Positions 46,583-55,594 of a DNA stretch of 64,000 bases are shown here, in pieces (position 1 is the first letter of the stretch; each line of letters opens with the position of its first letter). Under the pieces are notes generated by a model that saw nothing but the letters and a program-made list of their open reading frames with translations, ran no database searches and was not told the DNA's origin. The stretch is from Loktanella sp. S4079 (GTDB taxonomy: Bacteria > Pseudomonadota > Alphaproteobacteria > Rhodobacterales > Rhodobacteraceae): positions 62,001-126,000 of the forward strand of contig NZ_JXYE01000007.1 in assembly GCF_000967725.1 (NCBI RefSeq), in the 5' to 3' direction. A program made the position numbers and the translations under genes.

Positions 46583-48292
46583 TTAGGCCTTGATCAGCCC
46601 CATGCTCTCAAGCTTCAGAATGACCTGATGCGCGCAGTTATCAACTTCGACGCTTTCGGTTTCTAGGCGAAGCTCTGGGTTTTCTGGCACGTCGTATGGA
46701 TCGGAAATACCTGTGAATTCCTTGATCTTACCTTCGCGTGCTAGCTTGTACAGGCCTTTACGGTCACGGCGTTCACATTCCTCGATCGAAGTTGCAACGT
46801 GTACTTCGATAAAGGCACCGAACTGTTCGATATCTTCGCGGACTGCGCGGCGTGTTGATGCATATGGTGCAATCGGTGCACAGATCGCGATACCACCGTT
46901 TTTGGTGATCTCAGACGCGACATAGCCAATGCGGCGAATGTTCAGGTCACGGTGCTCTTTGCTAAACCCAAGCTCAGAAGACAGGTTCTTGCGAACGATA
47001 TCGCCATCCAGCAATGTGACCGGGCGACCGCCCATTTCCATCAGCTTTACCATCAACGCGTTTGCAATTGTGGATTTGCCAGAACCAGAGAACCCAGTGA
47101 AGAACACGGTAAAGCCCTGCTTGGCCCGTGGAGGACGTGTTTTACGCAGTTCTTCGACCACTGTCGGGAAGCTGAACCACTCTGGAATTTCCAGCCCCTC
47201 GGCTAGACGACGGCGCAATTCTGTGCCCGAGATGTTCAGGATGGTGACGTCATCCTTGTCTTTGATTTCGTCCGCTGGCTCGTATTGAGCACGGTCCTGC
47301 ACATAAACCATGTGCTTAAAATCAACCATTTCGATGCCGATTTCTTCTTGGTGCTCGCGGAACAATTCCTGCGCATCATACGGGCCATAGAAATCTTCGC
47401 CAGCAGAGTTCTTGCCAGGGCCTGCGTGGTCACGACCAACAATAAAGTGGGTACAGCCGTGGTTCTTGCGGATCAGCCCGTGCCAAACTGCCTCGCGTGG
47501 GCCAGCCATACGCATTGCAAGGTTCAGCAAAGACATTGCCGTTGTGGATGCTGGGTATTGGTCCAATACGGCCTCGTAGCAGCGCACGCGGGTAAAGTGA
47601 TCAATGTCGCCCGGCTTGGTCAGACCAACAACGGGGTGAATCAAGAGGTTGGCTTGCGCCTCTTTTGCGGCACGGAAAGTCAGCTCTTGGTGGGCGCGGT
47701 GCAGCGGGTTACGTGTTTGGAACGCAACAACTTTGCGCCAGCCCATTTTGCGGAAATAGGCGCGCAGCTCGTTTGGCGTGTCGCGCCGACCACGGAAATC
47801 GTAGTGCACAGGCTGCTGGATACCCGTTACAGGTCCACCCAGATAAACAGCGCCCGCGTGGTTATGCAGATAATTCACCGCAGGGTGAGCAACGTCATCC
47901 GCGCCAAAGACCTTTTCGGCTTCGCGGGATTTGCTTGGCACCCATTTGTCGGTGACAGTCATTGTCCCAAGAATGACACCTTCTTGGTCACGCAGTGCGA
48001 TATCCTGCCCCAGTTCGACCCCTTCAGCGAATTTTTCAGATACATCCAAGGTGATGGGCATCGGCCACAAAGAACCATCTGCCAAGCGCATGTTTTCCAC
48101 GACGCTGTCGTAGTCTTCTTCGGTCAAGAACCCCTTAAGCGGGTTAAAACCACCGTTCATCAACAGCTCGAGGTCGCAAATCTGACGTGGTGTCAAATCA
48201 TGGCTAACAAGCCCGGCCGCTTCGGCTTTGAGCTTTTGCGCGCTGTCGTAGGACACATATAATTCTGGGATTGGGGCCAAGTTCTGTGGCAT
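46583..48292 (-). CDS. sat: Bifunctional sulfate adenylyltransferase/adenylylsulfate kinase
   Basis: Activates sulfate to APS and then to PAPS in one polypeptide, 569 residues from the ATG at 48292 (MPQNLAPIPELYVSY). The N-terminal PUA-like and catalytic ATP-sulfurylase domains span about 1-385, with the nucleotide motif VVAFQTRNPLHRAHQEL (about 189), IVGRDHAGPG and the GRDHAG-linked loop. The C-terminal APS kinase domain (about 390-569) has FFTGFSGSGKSTIANALM and LLDGDIVRKNLSSELGFS. This fusion is the usual assimilatory enzyme in Roseobacter-group bacteria. A structured element lies between trxB and this gene. Confidence 0.95.
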   Translation of the reverse strand: MPQNLAPIPELYVSYDSAQKLKAEAAGLVSHDLTPRQICDLELLMNGGFNPLKGFLTEEDYDSVVENMRLADGSLWPMPITLDVSEKFAEGVELGQDIALRDQEGVILGTMTVTDKWVPSKSREAEKVFGADDVAHPAVNYLHNHAGAVYLGGPVTGIQQPVHYDFRGRRDTPNELRAYFRKMGWRKVVAFQTRNPLHRAHQELTFRAAKEAQANLLIHPVVGLTKPGDIDHFTRVRCYEAVLDQYPASTTAMSLLNLAMRMAGPREAVWHGLIRKNHGCTHFIVGRDHAGPGKNSAGEDFYGPYDAQELFREHQEEIGIEMVDFKHMVYVQDRAQYEPADEIKDKDDVTILNISGTELRRRLAEGLEIPEWFSFPTVVEELRKTRPPRAKQGFTVFFTGFSGSGKSTIANALMVKLMEMGGRPVTLLDGDIVRKNLSSELGFSKEHRDLNIRRIGYVASEITKNGGIAICAPIAPYASTRRAVREDIEQFGAFIEVHVATSIEECERRDRKGLYKLAREGKIKEFTGISDPYDVPENPELRLETESVEVDNCAHQVILKLESMGLIKA

Positions 48293-48355
48293 GGGTACTC
48301 TCTGACAATGAATGTATCTAAATGGCGGCATAGACCCGCGTAATGCGTAATGTCT

Positions 48356-48460
48356 AGCACAAGAACTCAAAAAAGACAGCCGTTCGCATATCACCCTCTG
48401 ATCAAGGACCATGATAGCCGTGCGCGGGATGGATTAGACTGGCTGTCTTGTGCTTGTGCT
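48356..48460 (-). ncRNA. Candidate structured RNA element in front of sat
   Basis: On the minus strand a 9-bp pair (AAGACAGCC and GGCTGTCTT in plus coordinates 48373-48381 and 48441-48449) closes a 59-base region. Inside it, CGCA/TGCG, TATCA/TGATA and CCT/AGG can stack into one hairpin (48385-48424). Outside it, AGCACAAG (48356-48363) can pair with CTTGTGCT (48453-48460). Read on the minus strand, the inner closing arm is followed directly by six T. It could be a small RNA with its own end or an attenuator of sat. No known family fits by eye, and no promoter is certain. Confidence 0.4.
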
Positions 48461-48492
48461 GTGATCAGAAAACGCGCCTACCCCTTACCAAC

Positions 48493-48524
48493 AAAAAGAA
48501 AGTGCCGGACGATGAACCCGGCAC
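48493..48524 (-). terminator. Intrinsic terminator after trxB
   Basis: A 7-bp stem (GTGCCGG / CCGGCAC) with a 9-base loop. On the minus strand it is followed by TTTCTTTTTG. Confidence 0.82.
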
Positions 48525-48548
48525 GAATCCGCAAACTATTGGATAAAT

Positions 48549-49490
48549 TTACTCTTGCTCGGCCAAGAAACGCTCTGCGTCCAGCGCGGCCATACATCCC
48601 ATGCCGGCAGAAGTCACAGCCTGACGGTAAACATGGTCTGTCAAATCACCCGCGGCAAAGACGCCGGGAATTGCCGTGCGCGTGCTGCCTGGCTCTACTT
48701 TGACATAGCCACCGCTGTGCAATTCCAACTGGTCCTTAACCAATTCAGATGCGGGCGCGTGACCGATTGCGATAAACACACCTTTGGCTGGGATATCCGT
48801 AATCTCGCCCGTTTTGGTATGTTTAACTTTGATGCCTTCAACACCCAGCGGGCTGTCGGTACCATAAACTTCGTCGACTTCGTGGAACCAAAGAGTTTCG
48901 ATTTTGGGGTTCTTAGCCAAACGATCCTGAAGGATCTTTTCGGCACGCAATTCGTCACGACGGTGGATCAGCGTTACTTTGGACGCAAAGTTGGTTAGGA
49001 ACAATGCCTCTTCGACCGCTGTGTTTCCGCCGCCCACGACGACGATCTCTTGGCCGCGATAAAAGAAGCCATCACAGGTTGCACAGGCGCTTACACCGAA
49101 ACCTTTAAATTTCTCTTCGGTCGGCAAACCAAGCCATTTGGCCCGCGCGCCGGTGCACAGAATGACAGAATCGGCCGTATAGACAGTGCCGCTATCTGAT
49201 TTCGCGGTGAAGGGACGATTTTGCAGATCAAGCTCTGTAATGATGTCGCCAACGATCTCACATCCCATCGCGCGGGCGTGTGCCTCCATCCGAACCATGA
49301 GGTCAGGGCCTTGCACCTCGGTGTCGCCGGGCCAGTTTTCAACCTCAGTGGTGGTCGTCAATTGACCGCCTGGTTCGATCCCTTGCACGAGGATTGGCTC
49401 CAGCATCGCACGAGAGGCATAAACCCCCGCAGTATAGCCGGACGGACCAGAGCCGATGATCAGAACTTTAGTGTGACGCGTGTCGGACAT
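48549..49490 (-). CDS. trxB: Thioredoxin reductase TrxB
   Basis: A flavoenzyme that reduces thioredoxin with NADPH, 313 residues from the ATG at 49490 (MSDTRHTKVLIIGSGPSG), 6 bases after GAGG. Motifs are the FAD site VLIIGSGPSGYTAGVYASRA, the redox pair ACATCDGFFYRG, the NADPH site VVVGGGNTAVEEALFL and the last FAD motif GVFAAGDLTDHVYRQAVTSAGMGCMAA. It is divergent from the Lrp-type regulator, which may control it or respond to another signal. Confidence 0.96.
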   Translation of the reverse strand: MSDTRHTKVLIIGSGPSGYTAGVYASRAMLEPILVQGIEPGGQLTTTTEVENWPGDTEVQGPDLMVRMEAHARAMGCEIVGDIITELDLQNRPFTAKSDSGTVYTADSVILCTGARAKWLGLPTEEKFKGFGVSACATCDGFFYRGQEIVVVGGGNTAVEEALFLTNFASKVTLIHRRDELRAEKILQDRLAKNPKIETLWFHEVDEVYGTDSPLGVEGIKVKHTKTGEITDIPAKGVFIAIGHAPASELVKDQLELHSGGYVKVEPGSTRTAIPGVFAAGDLTDHVYRQAVTSAGMGCMAALDAERFLAEQE

Positions 49491-49655
49491 GTTTGGCCTC
49501 TTTTCAATGAATCCGCTTTGATATAGCGGTGCACGTCCCGGGTTAAAAGACCGCGCATAGCAGGCATGCACGGTTCGTTAATTGCCGAACATTGAAATAA
49601 TATTGCGCCCAGCTACACAACTGCGTAGTATTTGGAAAAATACAGAGGAACCCCG

Positions 49656-50156
49656 ATGCCGGGCACTAAACTTGACGAAATCGACCGGATGATTCTGGCA
49701 GAGCTGCAAGCCGACGGTCGCATGACAAACGTTGAACTCGCAAAGCGCGTAGGAATATCCGCGCCGCCATGTCTGCGTCGGGTTCGCACATTGGAAGAGC
49801 AGGGCTACATCTTGGGCTATCACGCCGATGTAAATGCCCGCGAGCTCAGCTTTGAAGTCCAAGTCTTTGCCATGGTCGGTTTGGTGAGCCAAGCCGAGGT
49901 TGATCTGAGTGCTTTTGAAAAACTCTGCGCGGGATGGCCTCTCGTACGGGAATGCCACATGCTGAACGGCGAAGTTGACTTTATCCTGAAATGTGTGGCG
50001 CCAGATTTGCGCACATTCCAACGCTTCCTGACCGAGGAACTGACGAGCGCCGAAAACGTGGCATCAGTCAAAACATCACTTGTCATTCGTGGCGCAAAGG
50101 ATGAACCCGGCGTGCCATTTGATGTACTTGAGGCACGTTTGGCGCAGCAGGCTTAG
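49656..50156 (+). CDS. Lrp/AsnC-family transcriptional regulator
   Basis: A 166-residue regulator. The start at 49656 (MPGTKLDEIDRMILAEL) follows AGAGGA. The N-terminal winged HTH has LQADGRMTNVELAKRVGISAPPCLRRVRTLEEQGYILGY. The C-terminal RAM domain for amino-acid binding and oligomerisation covers about residues 65-150. It is divergent from trxB. The 165-base space holds CTAC-N8-GTAG near 49611-49626, which could be part of its operator. Confidence 0.9.
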   Translation: MPGTKLDEIDRMILAELQADGRMTNVELAKRVGISAPPCLRRVRTLEEQGYILGYHADVNARELSFEVQVFAMVGLVSQAEVDLSAFEKLCAGWPLVRECHMLNGEVDFILKCVAPDLRTFQRFLTEELTSAENVASVKTSLVIRGAKDEPGVPFDVLEARLAQQA

Positions 50157-50332
50157 TTGCGCAAAACTCCTTCCTTCGAACGTATCAAAAACTTCCAATG
50201 GTCTTAGGGTTTGGAGCACCAGTTTAGATGAAGATAATGACGTCGTTTTACCATAAAGCCAAAGGGTTGCGGAGAAACCCCTTAATTGCAATAAGTTACC
50301 TTAGATTGTAATTTGCATTTTGGAGAAACATA

Positions 50333-50845
50333 GTGTTTTCGACCACTCCCCTAAAAATTTCCGCCGCCATTGCCGCCCTGTCGCTGACAGGCTGCGTCGA
50401 AACAACGACGTCGCAAAGCACTGCGGTTGAGGCTCCTGAAAGTACAGCTACGGCAGCCGAGGCGACCGTCGTCGACACCCCTGTCGTAACTGCAAACTTC
50501 GGTCGAGGCGGTGGAAACTGGGAAGGCTTTGGCAACATCCTGTATCGGTATGCAGTGATCGAACAAAACAATGAAGTTTACATATGCGGGGCCTACACCG
50601 GGCGAGGCAGTACAAACATTCGTAAGCTATCCCGCGAGGTGATGCGCCAAGCGACGGCCACTTCAAACGGCCAGACAATTATGAGAAATATGCGCTTCTT
50701 TAGCGAAGTATCAAATTCGCATCTTTCCACTTCGCTGGTCGGTGTAGAGACGAATTGCCGTTCAACAGGGAAATCAGTTGATGAAGTTCCGTTGAACAGT
50801 ATTCGCGTCGAAACCCGAGGGGGCCGCTATCGCGTAAGAATCTAA
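50333..50845 (+). CDS. Hypothetical lipoprotein (GTG start)
   Basis: A 170-residue predicted lipoprotein of unknown function. GGAG lies 7 bases before a GTG at 50333, and no ATG fits better. The signal (MFSTTPLKISAAIAALSLTGC) ends at a lipobox with Cys at about residue 21. A Thr/Ala/Glu-rich linker follows. The rest has GNILYRYAVIEQNNEVYICGAYTGRGS and two Cys (CGAY and NCRSTG) that may form a disulfide. It is alone between the Lrp gene and the convergent cco operon. A 17-base word shared with the DUF1127 upstream region lies 41 bases before the start. Confidence 0.72.
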   Translation: MFSTTPLKISAAIAALSLTGCVETTTSQSTAVEAPESTATAAEATVVDTPVVTANFGRGGGNWEGFGNILYRYAVIEQNNEVYICGAYTGRGSTNIRKLSREVMRQATATSNGQTIMRNMRFFSEVSNSHLSTSLVGVETNCRSTGKSVDEVPLNSIRVETRGGRYRVRI

Positions 50846-50947
50846 GCCCGGTCTTAATCCAAAGTGATGGGCTCTGCCTGCAGCTCTCACGATCTCAGGG
50901 CAAAGCTGCGGCGCTGATATAGAATCTTGCCGTTAACAATACGAAAC

Positions 50948-50975
50948 GGGCACCCGCGTTTGCAGGTGCCCTTTG
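50948..50975. terminator. Bidirectional stem-loop between the lipoprotein gene and ccoP
   Basis: A 7-bp stem (GGGCACC / GGTGCCC) with a 10-base loop. TTTG follows on the plus strand and GTTTCG on the minus strand. It lies between convergent genes. Confidence 0.7.
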
Positions 50976-51026
50976 CTCACTGGGTGCATTCAATTGCGCG
51001 AACAGATGGAACGCGCCCTGTGATCC

Positions 51027-51893
51027 CTATTCACCGCCACCGAGTTGATGGACATAGGCGGTAACAGCTTTGATTTCGGCCTCACTGAGGCGCGTGCTCC
51101 AGTTGGGCATGACACCAAATCGGGCAAAGCGGACGGTCTCTTTGATCGCGGCTTCGTCCCCACCATAAAGCCAAATCGCATCGGTCAGATTGGGCGCGCC
51201 CAAATCGCGCAGCCCGGCCCCGTCCGCGCCATGGCAAGACGTGCAGTTGTCAGCAAACACAACAGCACCCTCCTTGGCCAATTCCGCGTCATGGGATTGA
51301 TTTGAAATCGCGCGGACATGCTGAACAACCGTGTCAATTTCATCCCGCGATAGAATATCATCAAAGGCCGTCATCTCGGAAAACCGCGCATCCCAGTCTT
51401 CTTCGTTTCGTATGCCGTGGCGAATGGTGTAGGCGATACTGTCAAAATCCCCACCCCAAAGCCAATCATCGTCCAACAAGTTCGGATACCCGACTGCCCC
51501 AGCAGCACCGGCCCCATGGCATGTCGAACAATTGTTGCGAAACACGGCCGCTCCGGCGGACGCAGCATAGCGTGATAGCTCTGGATCTGCGGAGAGATTA
51601 TTCAGGTCTGCGGCTGCCAACCGCGCGGAAATCGCTGCGTTTGCCTCTTCGAATTGGGCGATGTCGGCGGCGACCTCAGCGCGTGTTGCGTAGCCCAACA
51701 CCCCCTTGGTCGCACCCGAGATCATGGGCCAAGCCGGATAGGCAATAGTATATCCGATCGCCCAAACAATCGTGATATAAAAGGTCCATAACCACCAACG
51801 TGGCAGCGGATTGTTTAGCTCTTTGATGCCGTCCCAATCGTGACCCGTGGTATCTGTGCCAGTGATGTGATCAATTTCTTTGTGGCTGCTCAT
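51027..51893 (-). CDS. ccoP: cbb3-type cytochrome c oxidase subunit III, CcoP (dihaem cytochrome c)
   Basis: A membrane-anchored dihaem cytochrome c that passes electrons to CcoO/CcoN, 288 residues. One membrane segment (about 31-53, WWLWTFYITIVWAIGYTIAYPAWP) precedes two c-type haem sites, CSTCHG (about 125) and CTSCHG (about 218), each with a downstream Met ligand candidate. The N-terminus has the ITGTDTTGHDWDGIKELNNPLP motif of CcoP. It is last of ccoNOQP and overlaps ccoQ by 4 bases. Confidence 0.95.
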   Translation of the reverse strand: MSSHKEIDHITGTDTTGHDWDGIKELNNPLPRWWLWTFYITIVWAIGYTIAYPAWPMISGATKGVLGYATRAEVAADIAQFEEANAAISARLAAADLNNLSADPELSRYAASAGAAVFRNNCSTCHGAGAAGAVGYPNLLDDDWLWGGDFDSIAYTIRHGIRNEEDWDARFSEMTAFDDILSRDEIDTVVQHVRAISNQSHDAELAKEGAVVFADNCTSCHGADGAGLRDLGAPNLTDAIWLYGGDEAAIKETVRFARFGVMPNWSTRLSEAEIKAVTAYVHQLGGGE

Positions 51894-52093
51894 GATTGCA
51901 GCTCCTTGGTTTGAGGGGCGCCATCAGGCGTATCGGGCGCGTCTTCGTTACGAAATGGGATTGAAGCAGTCTCGGCGTGGACACCCGCGCTTCCGGGGCG
52001 AAAGGCCCAGATGATCACCCCGACGAAAAACAAGGTCATCGCAAGCAACACCCAACTGTCGGCAAATTCTCTAAGCAGGGAATATGTATCCAT
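51890..52093 (-). CDS. ccoQ: cbb3 oxidase subunit IV, CcoQ
   Basis: A 67-residue protein with one membrane segment (about 13-32, SWVLLAMTLFFVGVIIWAFRPG) and a short hydrophilic tail. CcoQ stabilises the oxidase and takes part in signalling of electron flow in Rhodobacter. AAAGGAG precedes the ATG. It is located between ccoO (12-base gap) and ccoP (4-base overlap). Confidence 0.92.
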   Translation of the reverse strand: MDTYSLLREFADSWVLLAMTLFFVGVIIWAFRPGSAGVHAETASIPFRNEDAPDTPDGAPQTKELQS

Positions 52094-52105
52094 TGTCGGG
52101 CTCCT

Positions 52106-52855
52106 TTATCGGCTTGCGTCTGGGGTAAATGTCGAAAAGTCGACCATCGTTCCCAGCACCTGCAAATAGGCGACCAATGCGTCCATCTCTGACACACCGG
52201 GTGCGCCATCAAAATTCCGCACCTGCGCGCCGGGATAACGCTCAATCAGATCATCATAAGTATCGCTATACGGGTCGATTTGGGCGATCACGTCGGCCTT
52301 GGCGGCGTCGATCATTTCATCCGTGTAAGGCACACCAACCAGCGCATGAGTTGCGACAACATCGGCCGCATATTCCGCGTTGATTTCAGCATCCATCAAA
52401 TAGCCATAGCCGGGCATCACGGATTCAGGCACCACGGCCTGCGGGTCGATCAAATGGTCGACATGCCAAGCGTCAGAATAGCGCCCACCGACGCGCGCCA
52501 GATCTGGCCCCGTCCGTTTGGAGCCCCATTGAAACGGGTGGTCATACATCGACTCTGCCGCCAGCGAATAATGTCCATAGCGTTCGACCTCATCACGCAT
52601 CGGGCGGATCATCTGGCTATGACACACATAGCAGCCCTCGCGGATATAGATATCGCGCCCCGCCAATTCGAGCGGAGAATACGGGCGCACCCCTTCGACT
52701 TTTTCGATCGTGTTTTCGAGATAAAACAATGGCGCGATTTCGACGATCCCGCCGACAGTTACAACCGCCAGAGAGCATACGAACAATAAGGTCGGGCTAC
52801 GCTCCAGCATCGCGTGCTTGGCCAAAAAGCCCTTGGTTGGTGTTGTTTCAGACAT
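52106..52855 (-). CDS. ccoO: cbb3 oxidase subunit II, CcoO (monohaem cytochrome c)
   Basis: A membrane-anchored monohaem cytochrome c, 249 residues from the ATG at 52855 ([21 protein letters not shown]), with AGGA upstream. The frame is open upstream into the end of ccoN but lacks conservation. One N-terminal membrane segment (about 25-45) is followed by the haem site [22 protein letters not shown] and [20 protein letters not shown]. It is part of ccoNOQP. Confidence 0.95.
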   Translation of the reverse strand: MSETTPTKGFLAKHAMLERSPTLLFVCSLAVVTVGGIVEIAPLFYLENTIEKVEGVRPYSPLELAGRDIYIREGCYVCHSQMIRPMRDEVERYGHYSLAAESMYDHPFQWGSKRTGPDLARVGGRYSDAWHVDHLIDPQAVVPESVMPGYGYLMDAEINAEYAADVVATHALVGVPYTDEMIDAAKADVIAQIDPYSDTYDDLIERYPGAQVRNFDGAPGVSEMDALVAYLQVLGTMVDFSTFTPDASR

Positions 52856-52866
52856 CTTCCTGATCC

Positions 52867-54465
52867 TTATTGAACTGGGACGCCGACCAAGGCTTTTTCG
52901 CGCACGCCGCCCTTGATCGTCATGAACATGTTCCACGCCATGATCAGCGCACCCGCGAGGTACATCACCCCACCAAGACCACGGACGATATACATGGGCA
53001 GTTTGGCGGAAACGGTGTCGGCAAAGCTGTTCACGAGGAACCCGTTGGCATCGACTTCACGCCACATCAGGCCTTCCATGATACCGGTGACCCACATGGA
53101 CGCCGCGTAGAGAATGATGCCGATGGTCGCCAACCAGAAATGCCAGCTAATCGCGGAAATCGAATGCATCTGCGCACGCCCCCACAGACGCGGGGTAAGG
53201 AAATACAACGCAGAGAATGTGATCATCCCGTTCCAGCCAAGCGCACCTGAATGCACGTGCCCAATGGTCCAGTCAGTGTAGTGTGACAGGCTGTTCACAG
53301 CGCGGATCGACATCATCGGGCCTTCGAATGTGGACATGCCGTAGAAGGCCAAACTGATCACCATCATCCGAATAATTGGATCGGTGCGTAGCTTGTCCCA
53401 CGCGCCTTGCAGGGTCATCAGACCGTTGATCATCCCACCCCAGCTCGGCATCCAAAGGATGATTGAAAACACCATACCCAACGTCGACGCCCAATCCGGC
53501 AGCGCGGTATAGTGCAGGTGGTGTGGCCCAGCCCAGATATAAAGGAAAATCAACGCCCAAAAGTGGATGATCGACAGTTTGTAACTATAGACAGGGCGGC
53601 CGGCTTGTTTAGGGACAAAGTAATACATCATCCCCAAGAATCCCGCTGTCAGGAAAAAGCCGACGGCATTATGGCCATACCACCATTGGGTCATCGCATC
53701 TTGGACACCCGCAAATAGCTGTACAGATTTGCTGCCCCAGATACTGACCGGAACAGACAGGTTATTCACGATGTGAAGCATCGCAACGGTGATGATGAAG
53801 GACAGCAAGAACCAGTTGGCGACGTAGATGTGTTTTTCTTTGCGATTGAAAATCGTCCCAAGATAGACAGCAAGAAATGCCACCCAAACAATGGTCAGCC
53901 AAATATCGACATACCATTCCGGCTCTGCGTATTCTTTGGATTGCGTCGCACCCAGCAGATAACCTGTCGCGGCCAGTACGATAAACAAGTTGTACCCCCA
54001 AAACACAAACCACGACAGGTTTCCGCCCCATAATCGCGCGGCGCAGGTGCGCTGCACGATGTAGAAAGACGACATAATCAGCGCATTACCCCCAAAGGCG
54101 AAAATGACCGCGCTCGTGTGCAGCGGCCGCAAGCGACCAAAATTCCCATAGGGCTGCAAAAATTCGAAATTCAGTGACGGAAAGGCGAGTTGGAATGCGA
54201 TGACAACGCCAACTAAAAACCCAACAACGCCCCAAAATGCCGTCGCAACTACCCCGGCGCGGATAACATTATCCATATAGCCATCGGTCGCGACGGGTTT
54301 GATCGGCTCGTCCGTGTTCCGCAGAACCCACAAAAACAACGATCCGGACACCAACATGATAATGATGGCATGCACCACATAAGCGATGTCGCGCCCCCAG
54401 TTTGCGGCAATCGCAGCAAGCAGCGTGATGATCGCTAGCACCAGCAGCTTTACATAGTTTCCCAT
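52867..54465 (-). CDS. ccoN: cbb3 oxidase catalytic subunit I, CcoN
   Basis: The oxygen-reducing subunit with haem b, haem b3 and CuB, 532 residues from the ATG at 54465, after AGGGG. It has about twelve or more membrane segments. Ligand motifs are the low-spin haem His in [14 protein letters not shown], the CuB region [19 protein letters not shown] and [14 protein letters not shown], and the haem His pair in [19 protein letters not shown]. It is the high-affinity terminal oxidase for low oxygen. An FNR-type box lies 84 bases upstream. Confidence 0.97.
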   Translation of the reverse strand: MGNYVKLLVLAIITLLAAIAANWGRDIAYVVHAIIIMLVSGSLFLWVLRNTDEPIKPVATDGYMDNVIRAGVVATAFWGVVGFLVGVVIAFQLAFPSLNFEFLQPYGNFGRLRPLHTSAVIFAFGGNALIMSSFYIVQRTCAARLWGGNLSWFVFWGYNLFIVLAATGYLLGATQSKEYAEPEWYVDIWLTIVWVAFLAVYLGTIFNRKEKHIYVANWFLLSFIITVAMLHIVNNLSVPVSIWGSKSVQLFAGVQDAMTQWWYGHNAVGFFLTAGFLGMMYYFVPKQAGRPVYSYKLSIIHFWALIFLYIWAGPHHLHYTALPDWASTLGMVFSIILWMPSWGGMINGLMTLQGAWDKLRTDPIIRMMVISLAFYGMSTFEGPMMSIRAVNSLSHYTDWTIGHVHSGALGWNGMITFSALYFLTPRLWGRAQMHSISAISWHFWLATIGIILYAASMWVTGIMEGLMWREVDANGFLVNSFADTVSAKLPMYIVRGLGGVMYLAGALIMAWNMFMTIKGGVREKALVGVPVQ

Positions 54466-54549
54466 CAGAGAACCCCTTTTTATTTGCAGCCCGGTCAGGT
54501 GCCGCATCAATCTATGGGTTCTGTTTGCGCAGAATTTCCGCTGCGGTCT

Positions 54550-54563
54550 TTGACATGGATCAA
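54550..54563. promoter_or_regulatory. FNR-type box between ccoN and the universal stress gene
   Basis: TTGACATGGATCAA differs from the FNR consensus TTGAT-N4-ATCAA at one position. It lies 84 bases before ccoN (minus strand) and 95 bases before the Usp gene (plus strand), so it could control both directions. Confidence 0.8.
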
Positions 54564-54658
54564 GACCTGCGCATCTGATCTGCGTCATGGTGTGGATAAG
54601 GTGCAGTTTGGATCACACCACTGGACTGACGACACCAATGCTCAAGGAGATGCCAGTC

Positions 54659-55489
54659 ATGGCCTACAAGATCATCTCGACCATCATTACCGACCAAGCA
54701 GATGTTGACGCGCTCAATGCCGCGATCGCGCTGGCCTCGCGCATGGATGCGCATCTCGACATCTTTGCGATCACAGTCAGCCATATTGAAACCGGCGGCT
54801 TCTATATGGGCGCTGACGCCGTTCTTTTGGCCGATCAGACCAAAGACGCGATTGAACGCCGTGATAAACTGGAAAAATGGATCAACGCCGAGATGCAGGG
54901 CGAAACCGTGCGCTGGTCCCTGCAATCGGCGGCAGTCCAAGGGCCCGGCCTGCGCGACTATATCACGCGACACCTGCGGTTTACCGATCTGATTGTGACC
55001 GCGCGCGTCTATCCCGGCAACGAAGAACTGCCCACCATCATCGAGGCAAGCATGTTCAACGCAGAACGCCCTGTCCTGATGATCCCCCCGGGTTGCGAGG
55101 CACCCAACGACGGCGGGCGAATCCTTGTGGGATGGAATGACGGCGCAGAGGCGCTCTCGGCGGTGCGGCACGCCCTGCCCTTTATTGGGGAATCGGCACA
55201 GACTGATGTGTGTATCATCGATCCACCTGCCCGTGGGGCCGACCGATCTAACCCCGGCGGGGCAATTGCCCAGTATTTAATGCGCCATGGCGCAAAGACT
55301 CTTGTTGACGTTCTGGCAAAAACAGAGCCAGATATCGCCGAGATGCTGTTGCGCCATGCTCGGGAGGTTGGCGCACAGATGATCGTGACCGGGGCCTACG
55401 GCCATTCCCGTTTGCGTGAAGCTGTCTTTGGGGGCACTACGCGAAGTTTGTTGGAGTTGGCAGACCGGCCGATCATGATGTCGCGTTAA
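54659..55489 (+). CDS. Tandem universal stress protein (UspA family)
   Basis: A 276-residue protein. The start at 54659 (MAYKIISTIITDQADVDALN) is 9 bases after AAGGAG. It appears to hold two Usp domains. The second has the nucleotide-binding motif AQMIVTGAYGHSRLREAVFGGTTRSLLELADRPIMMS near the end, the standard G-2x-G-9x-G-S/T type site. The first lacks a complete motif. It is divergent from ccoN across an FNR-type box, which suggests expression under low oxygen. It converges with fnrL. Confidence 0.88.
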   Translation: MAYKIISTIITDQADVDALNAAIALASRMDAHLDIFAITVSHIETGGFYMGADAVLLADQTKDAIERRDKLEKWINAEMQGETVRWSLQSAAVQGPGLRDYITRHLRFTDLIVTARVYPGNEELPTIIEASMFNAERPVLMIPPGCEAPNDGGRILVGWNDGAEALSAVRHALPFIGESAQTDVCIIDPPARGADRSNPGGAIAQYLMRHGAKTLVDVLAKTEPDIAEMLLRHAREVGAQMIVTGAYGHSRLREAVFGGTTRSLLELADRPIMMSR

Positions 55490-55506
55490 GACGCGCGGCA
55501 TCCTTG

Positions 55507-55554
55507 GGGTGGACGTGGCCGACGTTTTGGGAGGAACACGGAAGGCGTCCACCC
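55507..55554. other. Inverted repeat between Usp gene and fnrL
   Basis: GGGTGGACG (55507-55515) and CGTCCACCC (55546-55554) form a 9-bp stem with a 30-base loop between convergent genes. No T-tract follows on either strand, so it is a weak candidate for a terminator. Confidence 0.4.
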
Positions 55555-55594
55555 TTGCCAATTGTCAAACATCGCGTTTTCGACTGGCAAGATT

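Noticed and set aside
47285..48262. 325-codon open frame antisense to sat
   Set aside because: It is fully covered by a conserved enzyme on the other strand and has no protein-like features.
48375..48447. Possible tRNA: 7-bp arms GACAGCC/GGCTGTC spaced at tRNA length
   Set aside because: No TTCRA loop, D-arm or anticodon stem on either strand, and no CCA. It is kept instead as a general structured-RNA candidate.
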